Part shown: piece after piece, positions 50,439 through 59,948 of the stretch
Layout of the letters: every line of letters starts with the position of its first letter
How positions within the stretch are numbered: position 1 is the first letter of the stretch
Source of the DNA: Smittia aterrima
Lineage: Eukaryota; Arthropoda; Insecta; Diptera; Chironomidae
Direction of reading: 5' to 3'
Assembly (NCBI GenBank): GCA_033063855.1
Contig: CP093829.1
Location: 258,243 to 322,242 of the forward strand
DNA length: 64,000 nucleotides
Position numbers and translations under genes: made by a program
Notes under the pieces: model-generated
What the model saw: the letters and a program-made list of their open reading frames with translations, nothing else
What the model was told of the DNA's origin: nothing
The model's database searches: none

Positions 50439-53400
50439 TCCTTTTCATGTTTTCAACTCAAGACGTCAAAATATTTCCCAACTGCAACTAGTTAGATATT
50501 TAACAAAAATGAAGACATTTGTGTGATGGGACAAGAGTGAGAGAGGGCGATACAACGAACGAGATAAAAGGCCCCGAAAATTAAGAAAAAAAAAATAAAG
50601 ACGAGTGAATAAATCGATGATAAATGTTTGGAAATGTTGCTTAATTCACTTCTTCTCTCCGCGTCTCTTCTCGCTCGGGCTCTGGTTAAAGGTGGTCCTT
50701 TCGTTTACTGCGCTACACACTGAAGTTTCTCAGCCCTCGACGGTTATCTAATTGGAATATCTTTTGGGAATATGAACGACGAAGAAGCAAACCGAGAAAT
50801 GCAAATAAGGAATCGGAGAGAGAATAACAAGTCGCTCTTAGCGTCCCCAAAATGTTTTGCGACACCGGCGGGCCCGCTGGGTATCATTCAAGGTCAATTC
50901 CTTAAGTTGACGTTACTATCAGTTCATTGGAATTCTTTCTTCTCATTTTTAAAGTCATCAGCATTTTTTTCCCTTCTTTCGTGTGGTTTCACATTTCGTC
51001 GACGACGAGTCGGTTGGGAAACGAGCTTGTGCCCATCACCAAATTTGCACCTGTCGATATGTTTCATGCTTGTGGGTCTCTCGCATTGTGTGTTATTCCT
51101 TGAATTTCATGCGACTTTAACGTGAACGAGGATCGAGTGAGGTTGAGAGAATGCCACATGGAAAGGACATGATCAAGAGACGTGATGATTAATAATGAGT
51201 GCGAGGCCTCGGCAACACATTTTATAATGGGATTATTCAATAAAAGAGAATGATACCATCACGTTCGATGTTTGCCGTTGTCGAAAAGGCAAAGATCAAC
51301 TTTCTTTCGATTCCAAAGAGTGCGTGGGAGAATCCTTTTAGATGATAAACGCGATTCACTTTCCGTGGCCATCTTCTACCCACGCTCACTAAACATGCGA
51401 GTTGTCTCCTTCGCCATTCATTGTAGCCATTCATAATTAATGAACTTTCTGTCATTCCATCGCCAAACAAATGATTTGTTTATTTTTAGATCCTTGATTT
51501 ACGCACTGAAAGTTCGTTCATCGACTCGCAATTCTCGAGTTACGATGATGGGGATGACGATGTAGGTTGAGTTGCTAAGAATTCAAATGCGAAAGGCTGA
51601 TCAGAACGATAATGGAATCGCGTGTGTGGGTGCAAATTATCATAAATGTACGAGGCTGAGAACTGAAACTGTTAATTGATCGCCATAAATAATTCTCTTA
51701 ATTCCCAATTCACTGAATTTTCGGTTCACATGCCATCAATGTCCCGTGTCTAATTTGCTTTCGTCTTGTGTTGTCGTCCGTTCTGAAAGTTATAAACTTC
51801 CGTAAAAACTTCTATTCTCTCCAACAACAACATCTGGCGAAAATTTGTCTCAAAGGTTGCTGTGTTTGTAGTCTCCTCTATCGTGATCCGGTGGATGTGA
51901 TGAAATGAAAACTAGCTGAAGAGCCCGATAGGCACCTTCTCAAGACATTCTCTCATGTTTAATCTTTATAATCCTTTCCAGACAATTTGCAAAACAAATC
52001 TTAAAAATATTCAATTCTAACTTTTCTACCTTAAATGCTTTCTCATTGCCAAGAGCAGCAGAATAATTTCATGCCTCGTTCTCGTATGACAAAAGCCTTG
52101 GTGTAATGTAATAAACATCTCTCTCTCCTTCTTCTTACACATCTCCATGTGATTCCTTTTAACTTTATGCCCAATTTCCAATCGACGTCTCCTTTGTCGT
52201 GTTAGTTTCAGCTTTTCTTCTTCTCCGGTGTTTAGCCTTTAAATCCCTGAGCATTAATATTTCTTTTTCTTTGAGGAACTCTGTGAGGATATAAAGGAAA
52301 TTAAAACTGAATTCCCCGAACGGCACTTCTTTGAGACAACATTTTTATAGTTCTTTTCACTTCGGTCTTCGGGCTACGATCAAATCTCATTCAAGCATTG
52401 CTAAGTTTATTACCGTCAAATGTTTTCTTCAGAATGAGCTCGTAGTCAACTGATGTTCCTTCTGCTCGTAGATCCTTTCACTGTACCTTTGACTTCCTTG
52501 TTATTTCCTTTCTAATTGGGCCTCAAATTATAGATTTATTGAATCAGAAATATCTTTTGTGTCGATGATGAAATATTTCTCTATTTAGCCAGCGAGGTGC
52601 TGCATGTGTCATAAGAAAGTTTAAACTTTAATTTATTGGGGGATAAAATAAATAACACATTGGGATAGCAGCGAAGAGCAAGAAGCCTTTACATTTTTAT
52701 TTTACTTTGAGTTTTAGGGTTTCACAAACATCAGAAAAAATAGACAAACTTTTAGAAGTTCGATAGATTTTACCTGGCCTCTTGATCGAGAAACCCTAAT
52801 TGTGCGACGATGACTGCTATAGACAGAAACACAAAAGCACAGACCACCCATTTAATTCACTTATTAGTCGATGATAAATTAGGTGAGAAATTGATGACAG
52901 TCGCCGGCGGTTCCACGAATCCTCGTAGATGCATCGACAGCGATAACGATGAAGCAGCGAGATTATTAAGACAGGTTTTCTCTTCCGTGCGTCGCGACAG
53001 CATAAAAAATGAATCGAGTGAGAAGCCGGGATGAAAAGCCGGAGGAAAAATCAGCATGGAAACAACACTCATCGTATAACTTTTTATTTGCTCGATGCGA
53101 GGAGAAAAAATAGTCGAGGAAAAAATCATTTTGACGCCGTCTGGTCCACACAGAATTTGGCGCCTATTTTTCTGATTAGATTCTTTATTCATCGTTTCAT
53201 TATTCTGCAATGATATCGGGGCCGCGACAGAGCTTTTGTGAGATACATGGCCATAAAAGTAGGTTTTTGAGACGCTTTGGGATGAACTTAATGGCATTGC
53301 CGGGGAGGAGAAAATGAGTCTTTTAAAAAGACTCTTTTTAACATGAAGTTTATTTGAATTTAAATGTTTTATTGTCTTGCTCTCTCTCGTTCATGTTAGT

Positions 53401-54712
53401 GTTGAATTATCACTTTATTGTGTCGCACTTCGCATCCTTCGCCAACAGATTAAAATCTCGTCTTCCTCGTGGAGTCTTCCTCGTTGAGGCAACAATCAAA
53501 TAAATCATTTGAAGGCTGGCTGGGAAAAGTTGTCCTATCACCGCAAGAATCAATGATTTTGAATTTATGGGAACGTTTAGAAATTGTGTCGTTGAATATT
53601 TTTCAATCACGATCTTAACGCGCATTGAGTCCCTAATTTCTCAGCAAATTTTTATAATTCATGGTGGCGCTTTAACGATGACAACTTGACTTCCAAGAAA
53701 AGAAAACTGTTGATCTTTTTCTAATTTTATTCAACATCGCGTGGCATTGCTTTGGGAAACTTCTTTCTCCTCTTCGAGATGATGAATGACCGCAACCAAG
53801 AAGCAAAAGGGGAAGAGAAATTGTTATTTTATGACAACGAACTACCAAAAAAAAGTCCATTAAAGTTGTTAAAGTTTTAATTAAATCATTGAGCATTAAA
53901 TCATTGAGTAAAATTAGCTACGCCAACAGCCCCAGTCGACTTCAGGCTCGACTTAATTCATGTAGCGAAAAACGAGAACGCTTTGAATTGTTAATCCTCC
54001 ACTGATCGCAAGAACCTTCAACGTGGCTTTTTACCCAAACAAAAAGAACACTAATTAATATTGCTCGATTTACATAAGAATCTAATTTTTCAAATGTTTA
54101 TTATTAAGTTATAAAACATATCTTAAAAGGTTTTGCTTGAGAGCGAAGAAACGATATTAATTTAAAGTCTTCATAGATAAGCATCGAAGTCACATTCCTT
54201 TCACCCGGCTAGTGATGAGCTAGTGTCCAATCCGAATGGAGATGATTGTTGAGATATGACAAACGAAATTATTCGCCATTCGGCGAACGGTTAGATTGCT
54301 TAACTGTCGGAACAACAAATTCATTTTGCATCCAAAAAAAATGTTGAATTTTCAAAAGAGATTCAAACCATTGTGTTTTTTTGCGAATTTTCAGCGTATG
54401 AATGGTAGGAAGTTATAAAAATCGTTCAAATTAATCCAGAAAAAACACGAGCGATTACAATCTCAATGTTGTCTTTGCTTCTCTTTTTTTATTGCTGGAC
54501 AAAGCAAAGTTTATTTGGTGGGTACGGTAAATAAGTAAGCGTTACGAAGTTTCATTAAGAAGACTGATCTATTGAAAATTTTTCCACAAGTCTAACGTAC
54601 TTTCGTAAATCGAAGAAAGGCGTTGCGCTCAGAATAGACCATTCGACCAGTTTTGTTTATTTTTCTTGATTCAGTCCACGAAAAGAAATTAATTCATCGA
54701 AATCTCCTTAAA

Positions 54713-55404
54713 ATGATTTACGCGATTCTGATCTTCAACAACTATGGAAAGCCCCGTCTGTCAAAGTTCTATCAACATTTCGTGAGTTTAGGAGGCATCA
54801 CAAAGCTTTAAACTCGTTCATAAAATCTTAAATTTTTAGACGGAACAAGAACAACAGACAATAATTCAAGAAACATTTCAATTAATCAGCAAACGGGAGA
54901 ACATGTGCAATTTCCTCGAACTGCCCTCATCGTTCCTCATGAACGCTGCATCTGATTCCAAATTGATTTACCGACATTACGGTTAGTTAATAACTCCTTA
55001 AAATTATTTAATATTTACACTCAATTTTAATTTTAGCGACACTCTATTTTGTGTTCTGCTGCGACGAGAGTGAAAGTGAGCTCGGAATTCTTGATCTGAT
55101 TCAAGTTTTTGTTGAGACTTTGGATCGTTCCTTCTCAAATGTATGCGAGCTTGATCTAATTTTCAATAGCGATGTGATTCATTTTATTATAAATGAAATT
55201 GTTCAATCTGGAATGGTGATTCAGACTAACATGAACGAGATTCTCGCAAGAGTTGAAGAACAAAACAAGATCTGTAAAGCGGAGTCAGGCATCACAAGTG
55301 CCGCTGGATCGAAAGCCGTCTCTGCTATGAAAAATATTAACGTTTCTGCGATGCGAGAGAAAGTTTTCGATTTGCCAAATACTTTCAAAGATTTGAAATT
55401 TTGA
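54713..55404 (+). CDS. or: AP-3 adaptor complex sigma subunit
   Basis: This is the small (sigma) chain of the AP-3 clathrin-associated adaptor, which sorts cargo from endosomes to lysosomes and pigment granules. In Drosophila this gene is orange. Three exons, 54713-54781, 54840-54981 and 55037-55404, give 192 residues, the size of animal AP-3 sigma. The family signature is clear: MIYAILIFNNYGKPRLSKFY at the N-terminus, then IIQETFQLISKRE, KLIYRHYATLYFVF, SELGILDLIQVFVETLD and NVCELDLIF, ending KDLKF. Introns are 58 and 55 bp. The start is the only ATG consistent with the conserved N-terminus. The UGA stop is followed by C and by 29 further open codons in frame, to a TAA at 55492-55494. The downstream minus-strand gene converges on it, with its stop codon about 85 bp past the polyadenylation signal. 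Confidence 0.96.
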
Positions 55405-55568
55405 CCGGCCAGCAGCAATGCTGTTGCTTTAGCGTCTTCCGATCGTTATCAAACGACATCGTCCACTCACATCAATTCCAGCTCCTCGAAATAATTTAAG
55501 ATTTCGGTCTAACTTTATTGCATTCTATAAACTTCAATCAATGTTAACGTGTTATGAACTTATCGAAT

Positions 55569-55574
55569 AATAAA
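55569..55574 (+). terminator. Polyadenylation signal of AP-3 sigma
   Basis: A canonical AATAAA lies 165 bases past the AP-3 sigma stop codon, with a T-rich stretch just downstream. It would give a short 3' UTR, consistent with the tight convergent spacing to the next gene. Confidence 0.65.
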
Positions 55575-55659
55575 TTGTTCCTTTTCTATTGCACAACTTA
55601 AGTTTGAGATTAGTAACGTGTCCAACAAACGTTGTTTATAACCACCGGCCTCTCCAAGC

Positions 55660-56115
55660 TCAAAAGTCGGTATCGTTGATCATTTTCATGTAATGATGCT
55701 GCGGTGGATATCGGTCATCGTGACGATGGTCAGTTATGTTGTCGTTTCGTTTGAAAGCTCCAGGAACTAAACGAGCTCGATCGAGAAGCGATAACACAAA
55801 TAGAATAAACGTTACCAACATGAAAGGCTCGAGAAGTTGAATATTAGCTGAGACGAGTGATGTTGGTGATGGATTCTGGATCGGATATCCAGAAGAGTAG
55901 TATTCACTTGATGGGCGAGTGTGTATTAACGTAGGATAATTTTGAGAATATCCTGATCGTTGATTTTTGTCTTCAAATTCAGTTTTCTTGATTTCGTCGT
56001 TTGATGTTCCGATCATCACAAAATTTCCTCCAGAACTTGTCGATTCGTCGTATCTCCTAGGAGCTGCCCACACGAAAAGCATCAACCCAAAACAAATTAA
56101 ACTTTTCAAGTGCAT
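55660..56115 (-). CDS. Orphan small type I membrane protein
   Basis: I do not recognise this 151-residue, single-exon gene. It has a signal peptide (residues 1-18, a hydrophobic core ending VWAAP). A roughly 75-residue Ser/Tyr/Pro-rich lumenal or extracellular segment follows (for example SSEYYSSGYPIQ), with no cysteines. One transmembrane helix lies at about residues 94-111 (LLEPFMLVTFILFVLSLL), followed by a basic stop-transfer segment (DRAR) and a His/Asp-rich tail. Coding status rests on three points: this architecture, a TATA box with an initiator-like element at the right distance upstream, and an open frame far longer than its surroundings allow by chance. It converges with AP-3 sigma and follows mRpS35 on the same strand. 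It may be a lineage-restricted insect protein. Confidence 0.75.
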   Translation of the reverse strand: MHLKSLICFGLMLFVWAAPRRYDESTSSGGNFVMIGTSNDEIKKTEFEDKNQRSGYSQNYPTLIHTRPSSEYYSSGYPIQNPSPTSLVSANIQLLEPFMLVTFILFVLSLLDRARLVPGAFKRNDNITDHRHDDRYPPQHHYMKMINDTDF

Positions 56116-56136
56116 TCTTGAACTTCAACTTTAGAC

Positions 56137-56179
56137 TGCAAATCCATGAAGAAAGCATGCAGATTTATACAAATTTATA
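56137..56179 (-). promoter_or_regulatory. TATA box and initiator of the orphan membrane protein gene
   Basis: On the minus strand two TATAAAT elements lie at 56179-56173 and 56169-56163. An initiator-like GCAGTC around 56137 is about 30 bases from the nearer box, the usual TATA-to-start distance. This predicts a 5' UTR of only about 22 bases before the ATG at 56115. TATA promoters suit a regulated gene rather than the housekeeping genes around it. Confidence 0.5.
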
Positions 56180-56296
56180 CAAAAGAAAATCATCAACTAG
56201 AAAAAAGCTGACAGGGATCAAATCATTTATGCTCTAGTGAAGAAGAATGTTTTTCATCTAGACGCTTCTCGGAATATTTAAAGTTTTTAAACGATT

Positions 56297-56319
56297 TTTA
56301 TTATCTATTACTTTTTATT
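56297..56319 (-). terminator. Polyadenylation signals of mRpS35
   Basis: Two AATAAA hexamers on the minus strand (56319-56314 and 56302-56297) lie about 200 bases past the mRpS35 stop codon. They also lie beyond the second in-frame stop, so either stop would leave a normal 3' UTR. Confidence 0.6.
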
Positions 56320-56513
56320 ACTTCGCTTCAAACTTGACAAATCAAGGCTAACATTACAAAAGAGCTCCGCTAGATACTTTACGGATGGAACCAGAATTTT
56401 CTCTTTTCTGATAATGGCTCGACATTTTTCTTGACTTTCGGCTTTGCTTTTACTGGTTGCGTCAATGGTGGAGCATCTAACTTCGGTTTAGTTTTGGCTG
56501 GTTGAGGCCGGGG

Positions 56514-57605
56514 TCAGGCAATGCCTAACATCTTTACCACTTGCTCCTTGTACTTGTTCAAATTGTATTCATTCTCGCCTTCATTAAGAAGAACTTCGAC
56601 CGTGTCTCCGTAAGCCCGAGGAGGCTCAACCTTCTGGTCTGAGGTTGACTGCCAATTAAGAATCTCAGTCGCTGCAACTTTCGATCGATTACGATCCCAG
56701 TAATAAGTTTCCATATCTGCTTCCATTTTAGACTTTTCCCAATCTTCAAATGTGTTTGATTCGTGATAAAGGGCTAAAAGAAAATGAAGCTTTAGCATAA
56801 ATGTTTCATTCAACTACGATATTATTTTACCTGTTAAGAGATAAATGGCATAATCGTAGTTTTGTTTCTTCAATGGACAGCGATCAGTGACAATTGTGAG
56901 CTCTCGAGTCTCTGCATTGTAACGCTCGCCCACTAATCGAAGGAACTTGTCTCTCGCATGTTCATCCAAATTCAAACGATCGAGATTAAATTTGATTGTG
57001 ACTATTCTAGACAAAGGATTTCTGATCGTGGGCAAGCCGTGAACGTAATCAGATGTAATCATTCGAACTGGAAAATGTTTTTCTTGCTTCTCTTCTGTTT
57101 CCAATCCCTTTGGCCAAGGTGTGCAGAATTTTTTTAATGCTTCACACTGTCTGCTGATAACCGGTGGTGTCAAATGAAGGAAATTGGGAACTTTCATAAG
57201 CTCAGCGTTAGCAAACTTGCCAGGAGGTGCTCGATTCAGTTTAACGAATCCTTGTCTTAAGGGAAGTGGAACTGATGCTGGTTGGAAAGATCTTGGTCCA
57301 GGCCAAACAGCTCCCCAATCTTGATCCACTGCCATTTGCTTGAAACGAGGTGGCGGTACATCTGGTAGCTTCGGTCGAACTCTTTTTGTAAATGTATTTG
57401 CTGCTTTGCTTTTAATTAAGTTCAGAACACGAAAATCATCTAGCAAAACGAAAAATTATTATTTTTTTCATACAAACAAGCTTCGTCTCTCCTTACCATG
57501 ATCGCCAACAACTTCAGGGGAGTTCGATTGTTGAGAATATACTCGCAAACAAGTGTTTTGAGACACTGGAACCACAGAATTTAATCGAAATTTTCCCAAC
57601 ATCAT
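56514..57605 (-). CDS. mRpS35: Mitochondrial ribosomal protein mS35
   Basis: This is a component of the small subunit of the mitochondrial ribosome. Three exons, 57605-57497, 57439-56831 and 56773-56514, give 325 residues, close to the human protein's length. The N-terminus (MMLGKFRL, with Arg and no acidic residues at first) fits a mitochondrial presequence. Conserved blocks include WPGPRSFQPASVPLPLR, MKVPNFLHLTPPVI, KHFPVRM, DEHARDKFLRLVGERY and DRCPLKKQNYDYAIYLLT, followed by ALYHESNTFEDWEKSKMEAD. Both introns are 57 bp. Two adjacent ATGs (57605 and 57602) are possible starts. The first stop is UGA followed by CCC; 44 further codons stay open in the same frame to a TAA at 56381-56379 and read as a Lys/Pro-rich tail. 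Its start codon lies 160 bp past the Atf6 stop. Confidence 0.96.
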
Positions 57606-57711
57606 GAGAAAAATCGAGCGGCGTAGATTTTTGTTACAAAATTTATAAATTGCCCAAAATTTTCAAATTCACAAATCGAGGGTCGTGTTACCATTTTTCC
57701 GTTAATATTTT

Positions 57712-57717
57712 TTTATT
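57712..57717 (-). terminator. Polyadenylation signal of Atf6
   Basis: AATAAA on the minus strand lies about 50 bases past the Atf6 stop codon and just before mRpS35. It predicts an unusually short Atf6 3' UTR and leaves little room for the mRpS35 promoter. Confidence 0.6.
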
Positions 57718-57765
57718 GTATTCTATGACTAATAAATTATTGCAACTATGTTATAATCTTAAATG

Positions 57766-59494
57766 TTAGTTCTGTTTCTTAGAATTCAACAGGTCTACTG
57801 TGTTAAAGTACGATGGGAACCTTGTAGCTTTCATTGGTTGGAATGCGTCAGTTGGAGGAATCGGCGCTGTATCATTGCCTGGACTTCCTTTCTTTACTTC
57901 CTCGCTCCCAGTGAAGCTGTTCTCGTTACAATATGTAGAATTTGAATTTGATTTTAGGAAATTCTCGGGGATTGATTTCTCTGTGATTTGTATCAGCGAT
58001 GTGTTCAGAATTATCGTTTCGATTTGCATCATTGTGATTTTGTCGCTTGATGAAGAATCTGAAATTAAATAAAATGGGATCATAAGCATTTCAACGAAGA
58101 TTGAATTATATAGCACTTACCGTTACTTCTCGGCATGATAAGATTCATTTTAATTTGCGAAAAGTTGTACTTGCTATCGATCGCTGGCAGTAGAATATGA
58201 TCAGCTCTGAATGAGAATACGTAAAATGTATCATCCTTCCGATCAATCTCGTCGAAGAATTCATTCAGTTTAATAATATTTAGATTCGAATCGTATAGCT
58301 GCACCGTAGGTTGCTGCTGTTGCACGGGCCCCATCACAGGCCGTTTCTTTGATACACGTTTTTTATTTTTCGCATGCTTTTGTGATTGTTCGCGGGATTT
58401 CTCATACATTTTGGCGAGTTTATCTTGCAGAGGATCTGTATTGATCTCAAAGTCTTTTTGAATATAAGACACATTGAACAGATCTGGCTCAGGAATCCAT
58501 CGCCGGATATTCTCAATATTAACTTTACGTATTTGATCAGTTTGATTGATGTAGACTTCTTCGTTAACTTCTTCACTTGAAGTAATATTTTCACTTACAT
58601 TTGATGACGAATTCTGTAAAACTAGTAAATGTCTCGTGTTGAACTGCTGAGCTGGTAAAGATTCTTGTGTGGAGGCTTTGAAGACAAGATTTGAAAATGG
58701 CATGAAGTTGAAACCAACCATAAAGAGAACAGCAAGCATCAGAGTTGCGTTCTTTGAAGGAAGTTTTGTGGAGATAGAACTAGCGCAACGACAAGTCAAA
58801 TCAGTGTAGCTCTTCATTTTTTCTTTCAACTGCGAGTTCTCCTTTTTGAGCATCGTGTTTTCTTTACGTAATTCGAAGTTCTGTGACTCAAGCGTCTGAA
58901 CATACAACTTCTTCTTATTTCTCGAGATGATTGCAGATTCGCGATTTCTAATTAGTCGCTGTTGCTTCATTAAAACCTTATCAACCGGTGAATTTGATGT
59001 TTTCGGTGTCGTCGGACACGCCGCTTGAACATTTGAATCAGATTCAGATGATGATGAAGGTTTTGGAATAATCGCTTTGACTCTTTTTGGTGAAGACTGG
59101 GGTTGTTGTTGTCGCTGCTGTAGAAATGTTATTGGAATGACTCTGACTTTATGTAGATCGCTGTTATCGATAGCAACTAAATTATTCGGTTGCGGACTGA
59201 TTGGTGGTGTAAGAGAAGTAAGCTGCTGCGTCGTTTGTATTGAATACTGATGGTCGATCATAGATCCAGTCGATTCTTCCGATGGAGACTCACATTTGAA
59301 ATGATCTAGATTCAAAAAGTCGTCGGGGTTGATGCAGTTGAAAGTATCTTCATCCATGCAAATGCTTTCGTTTTTAAATAAGTCTTCATAATTTATATCA
59401 AATTCGTAGTGTGAATCTATCGAGAAAATTGCGATGTAAACAAATCAAAAATTCTAATTTAAAATCTTCTCTCACCATAGTCTTGAAAATCCAT
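57766..59494 (-). CDS. Atf6: ATF6, ER-stress membrane-bound bZIP factor
   Basis: This is an ER transmembrane transcription factor of the unfolded protein response. Exons 59494-59476, 59416-58121 and 58058-57766 give 535 residues starting MDFQDYD. The N-terminal part is acidic, then Gln/Ser-rich. The bZIP follows (basic region RLIRNRESAIISRNKKK at about 160-176, heptad leucines to about 212). A transmembrane helix (about 229-253) contains NFMP, the Asn-x-x-Pro spacing that site-2 protease needs in human ATF6. RHLL at about 268-271 matches the site-1 protease RxxL motif. The lumenal domain carries the ATF6-specific DDTFYVFSFRADHILLPA and several N-glycosylation sites. The first exon encodes only six whole codons. 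It is transcribed divergently from the pps-like gene, with 454 bp between start codons. The C-terminal exon is poorly conserved but in phase. Confidence 0.95.
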
Positions 59495-59948
59495 CTTTCG
59501 TTTGCAACCTTCAAGCCGCTTTCCAATGTACAACTTAGCTACCTTCAGTAAAACTTATTTGCACTCTTATCACGATTTTAAAAAAAGAAAATTTTATGGG
59601 AATAACTACGAAATCGTCACTGACCAAGAATCATGCAAGCAAACATTTTTCGGTGGACATGCTGCGGGTCTTGTAACCTTGTGACTCCGATTTTCAATTA
59701 CGCAAAGACGTAAGCCTCAGATACGCCAAGAAGAAAGAAGTGAGAGATTCAAATAAAAATTAATTTGAAGCAGTAATCCAAGTCAGAAAAAGCCGAAAAT
59801 ACGTAAAAATCGTAGTTAACGAGCAATTACACCTCGCGAAAGTAAAAGTTTCTGCAAGAAACATGGATTCGCACTAAAAACTAAGCGACAAAAATAAGTG
59901 AGAGAGACGGAGATATAAAAACAGCGTTCTTCGAGAAGAAAACACAAA
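59495..59948. promoter_or_regulatory. Divergent promoter interval between Atf6 and pps
   Basis: This 454 bp interval separates two start codons and must contain both promoters and 5' UTRs. No ER-stress element (CCAAT-N9-CCACG) or UPRE was seen. A TATAAA at 59914-59919 lies only 30 bases before the pps ATG, too close to be its main promoter. A 52-codon open frame (59527-59685, +) starting at an internal ATG could be an upstream ORF in the pps leader. Confidence 0.6.

Larger units (their letters stand above)
42248..54712. other. 12.5 kb non-coding interval upstream of vn
   Basis: The interval lies between the vn start codon (minus strand) and the AP-3 sigma start codon (plus strand), so it is a divergent, promoter-bearing interval. 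It should contain the vn 5' UTR and promoter and, at its right end, the AP-3 sigma promoter; I could not place either start site. No protein-coding exon was recognised. The overlapping frames at 52810-53034 (+) and 52857-53297 (-) show no domain. Simple repeats include a GCT run at 44135-44158 and a CT run near 50424-50438. Confidence 0.6.

Noticed and set aside
52810..53297. Overlapping 74- and 146-codon frames on opposite strands
   Set aside because: They shadow each other, show no signal peptide or motif, and have no flanking splice sites in phase. Treated as chance.
59914..59919. TATAAA just before the pps start codon
   Set aside because: It lies only 30 bases from the ATG, which would place transcription start at or after the start codon.
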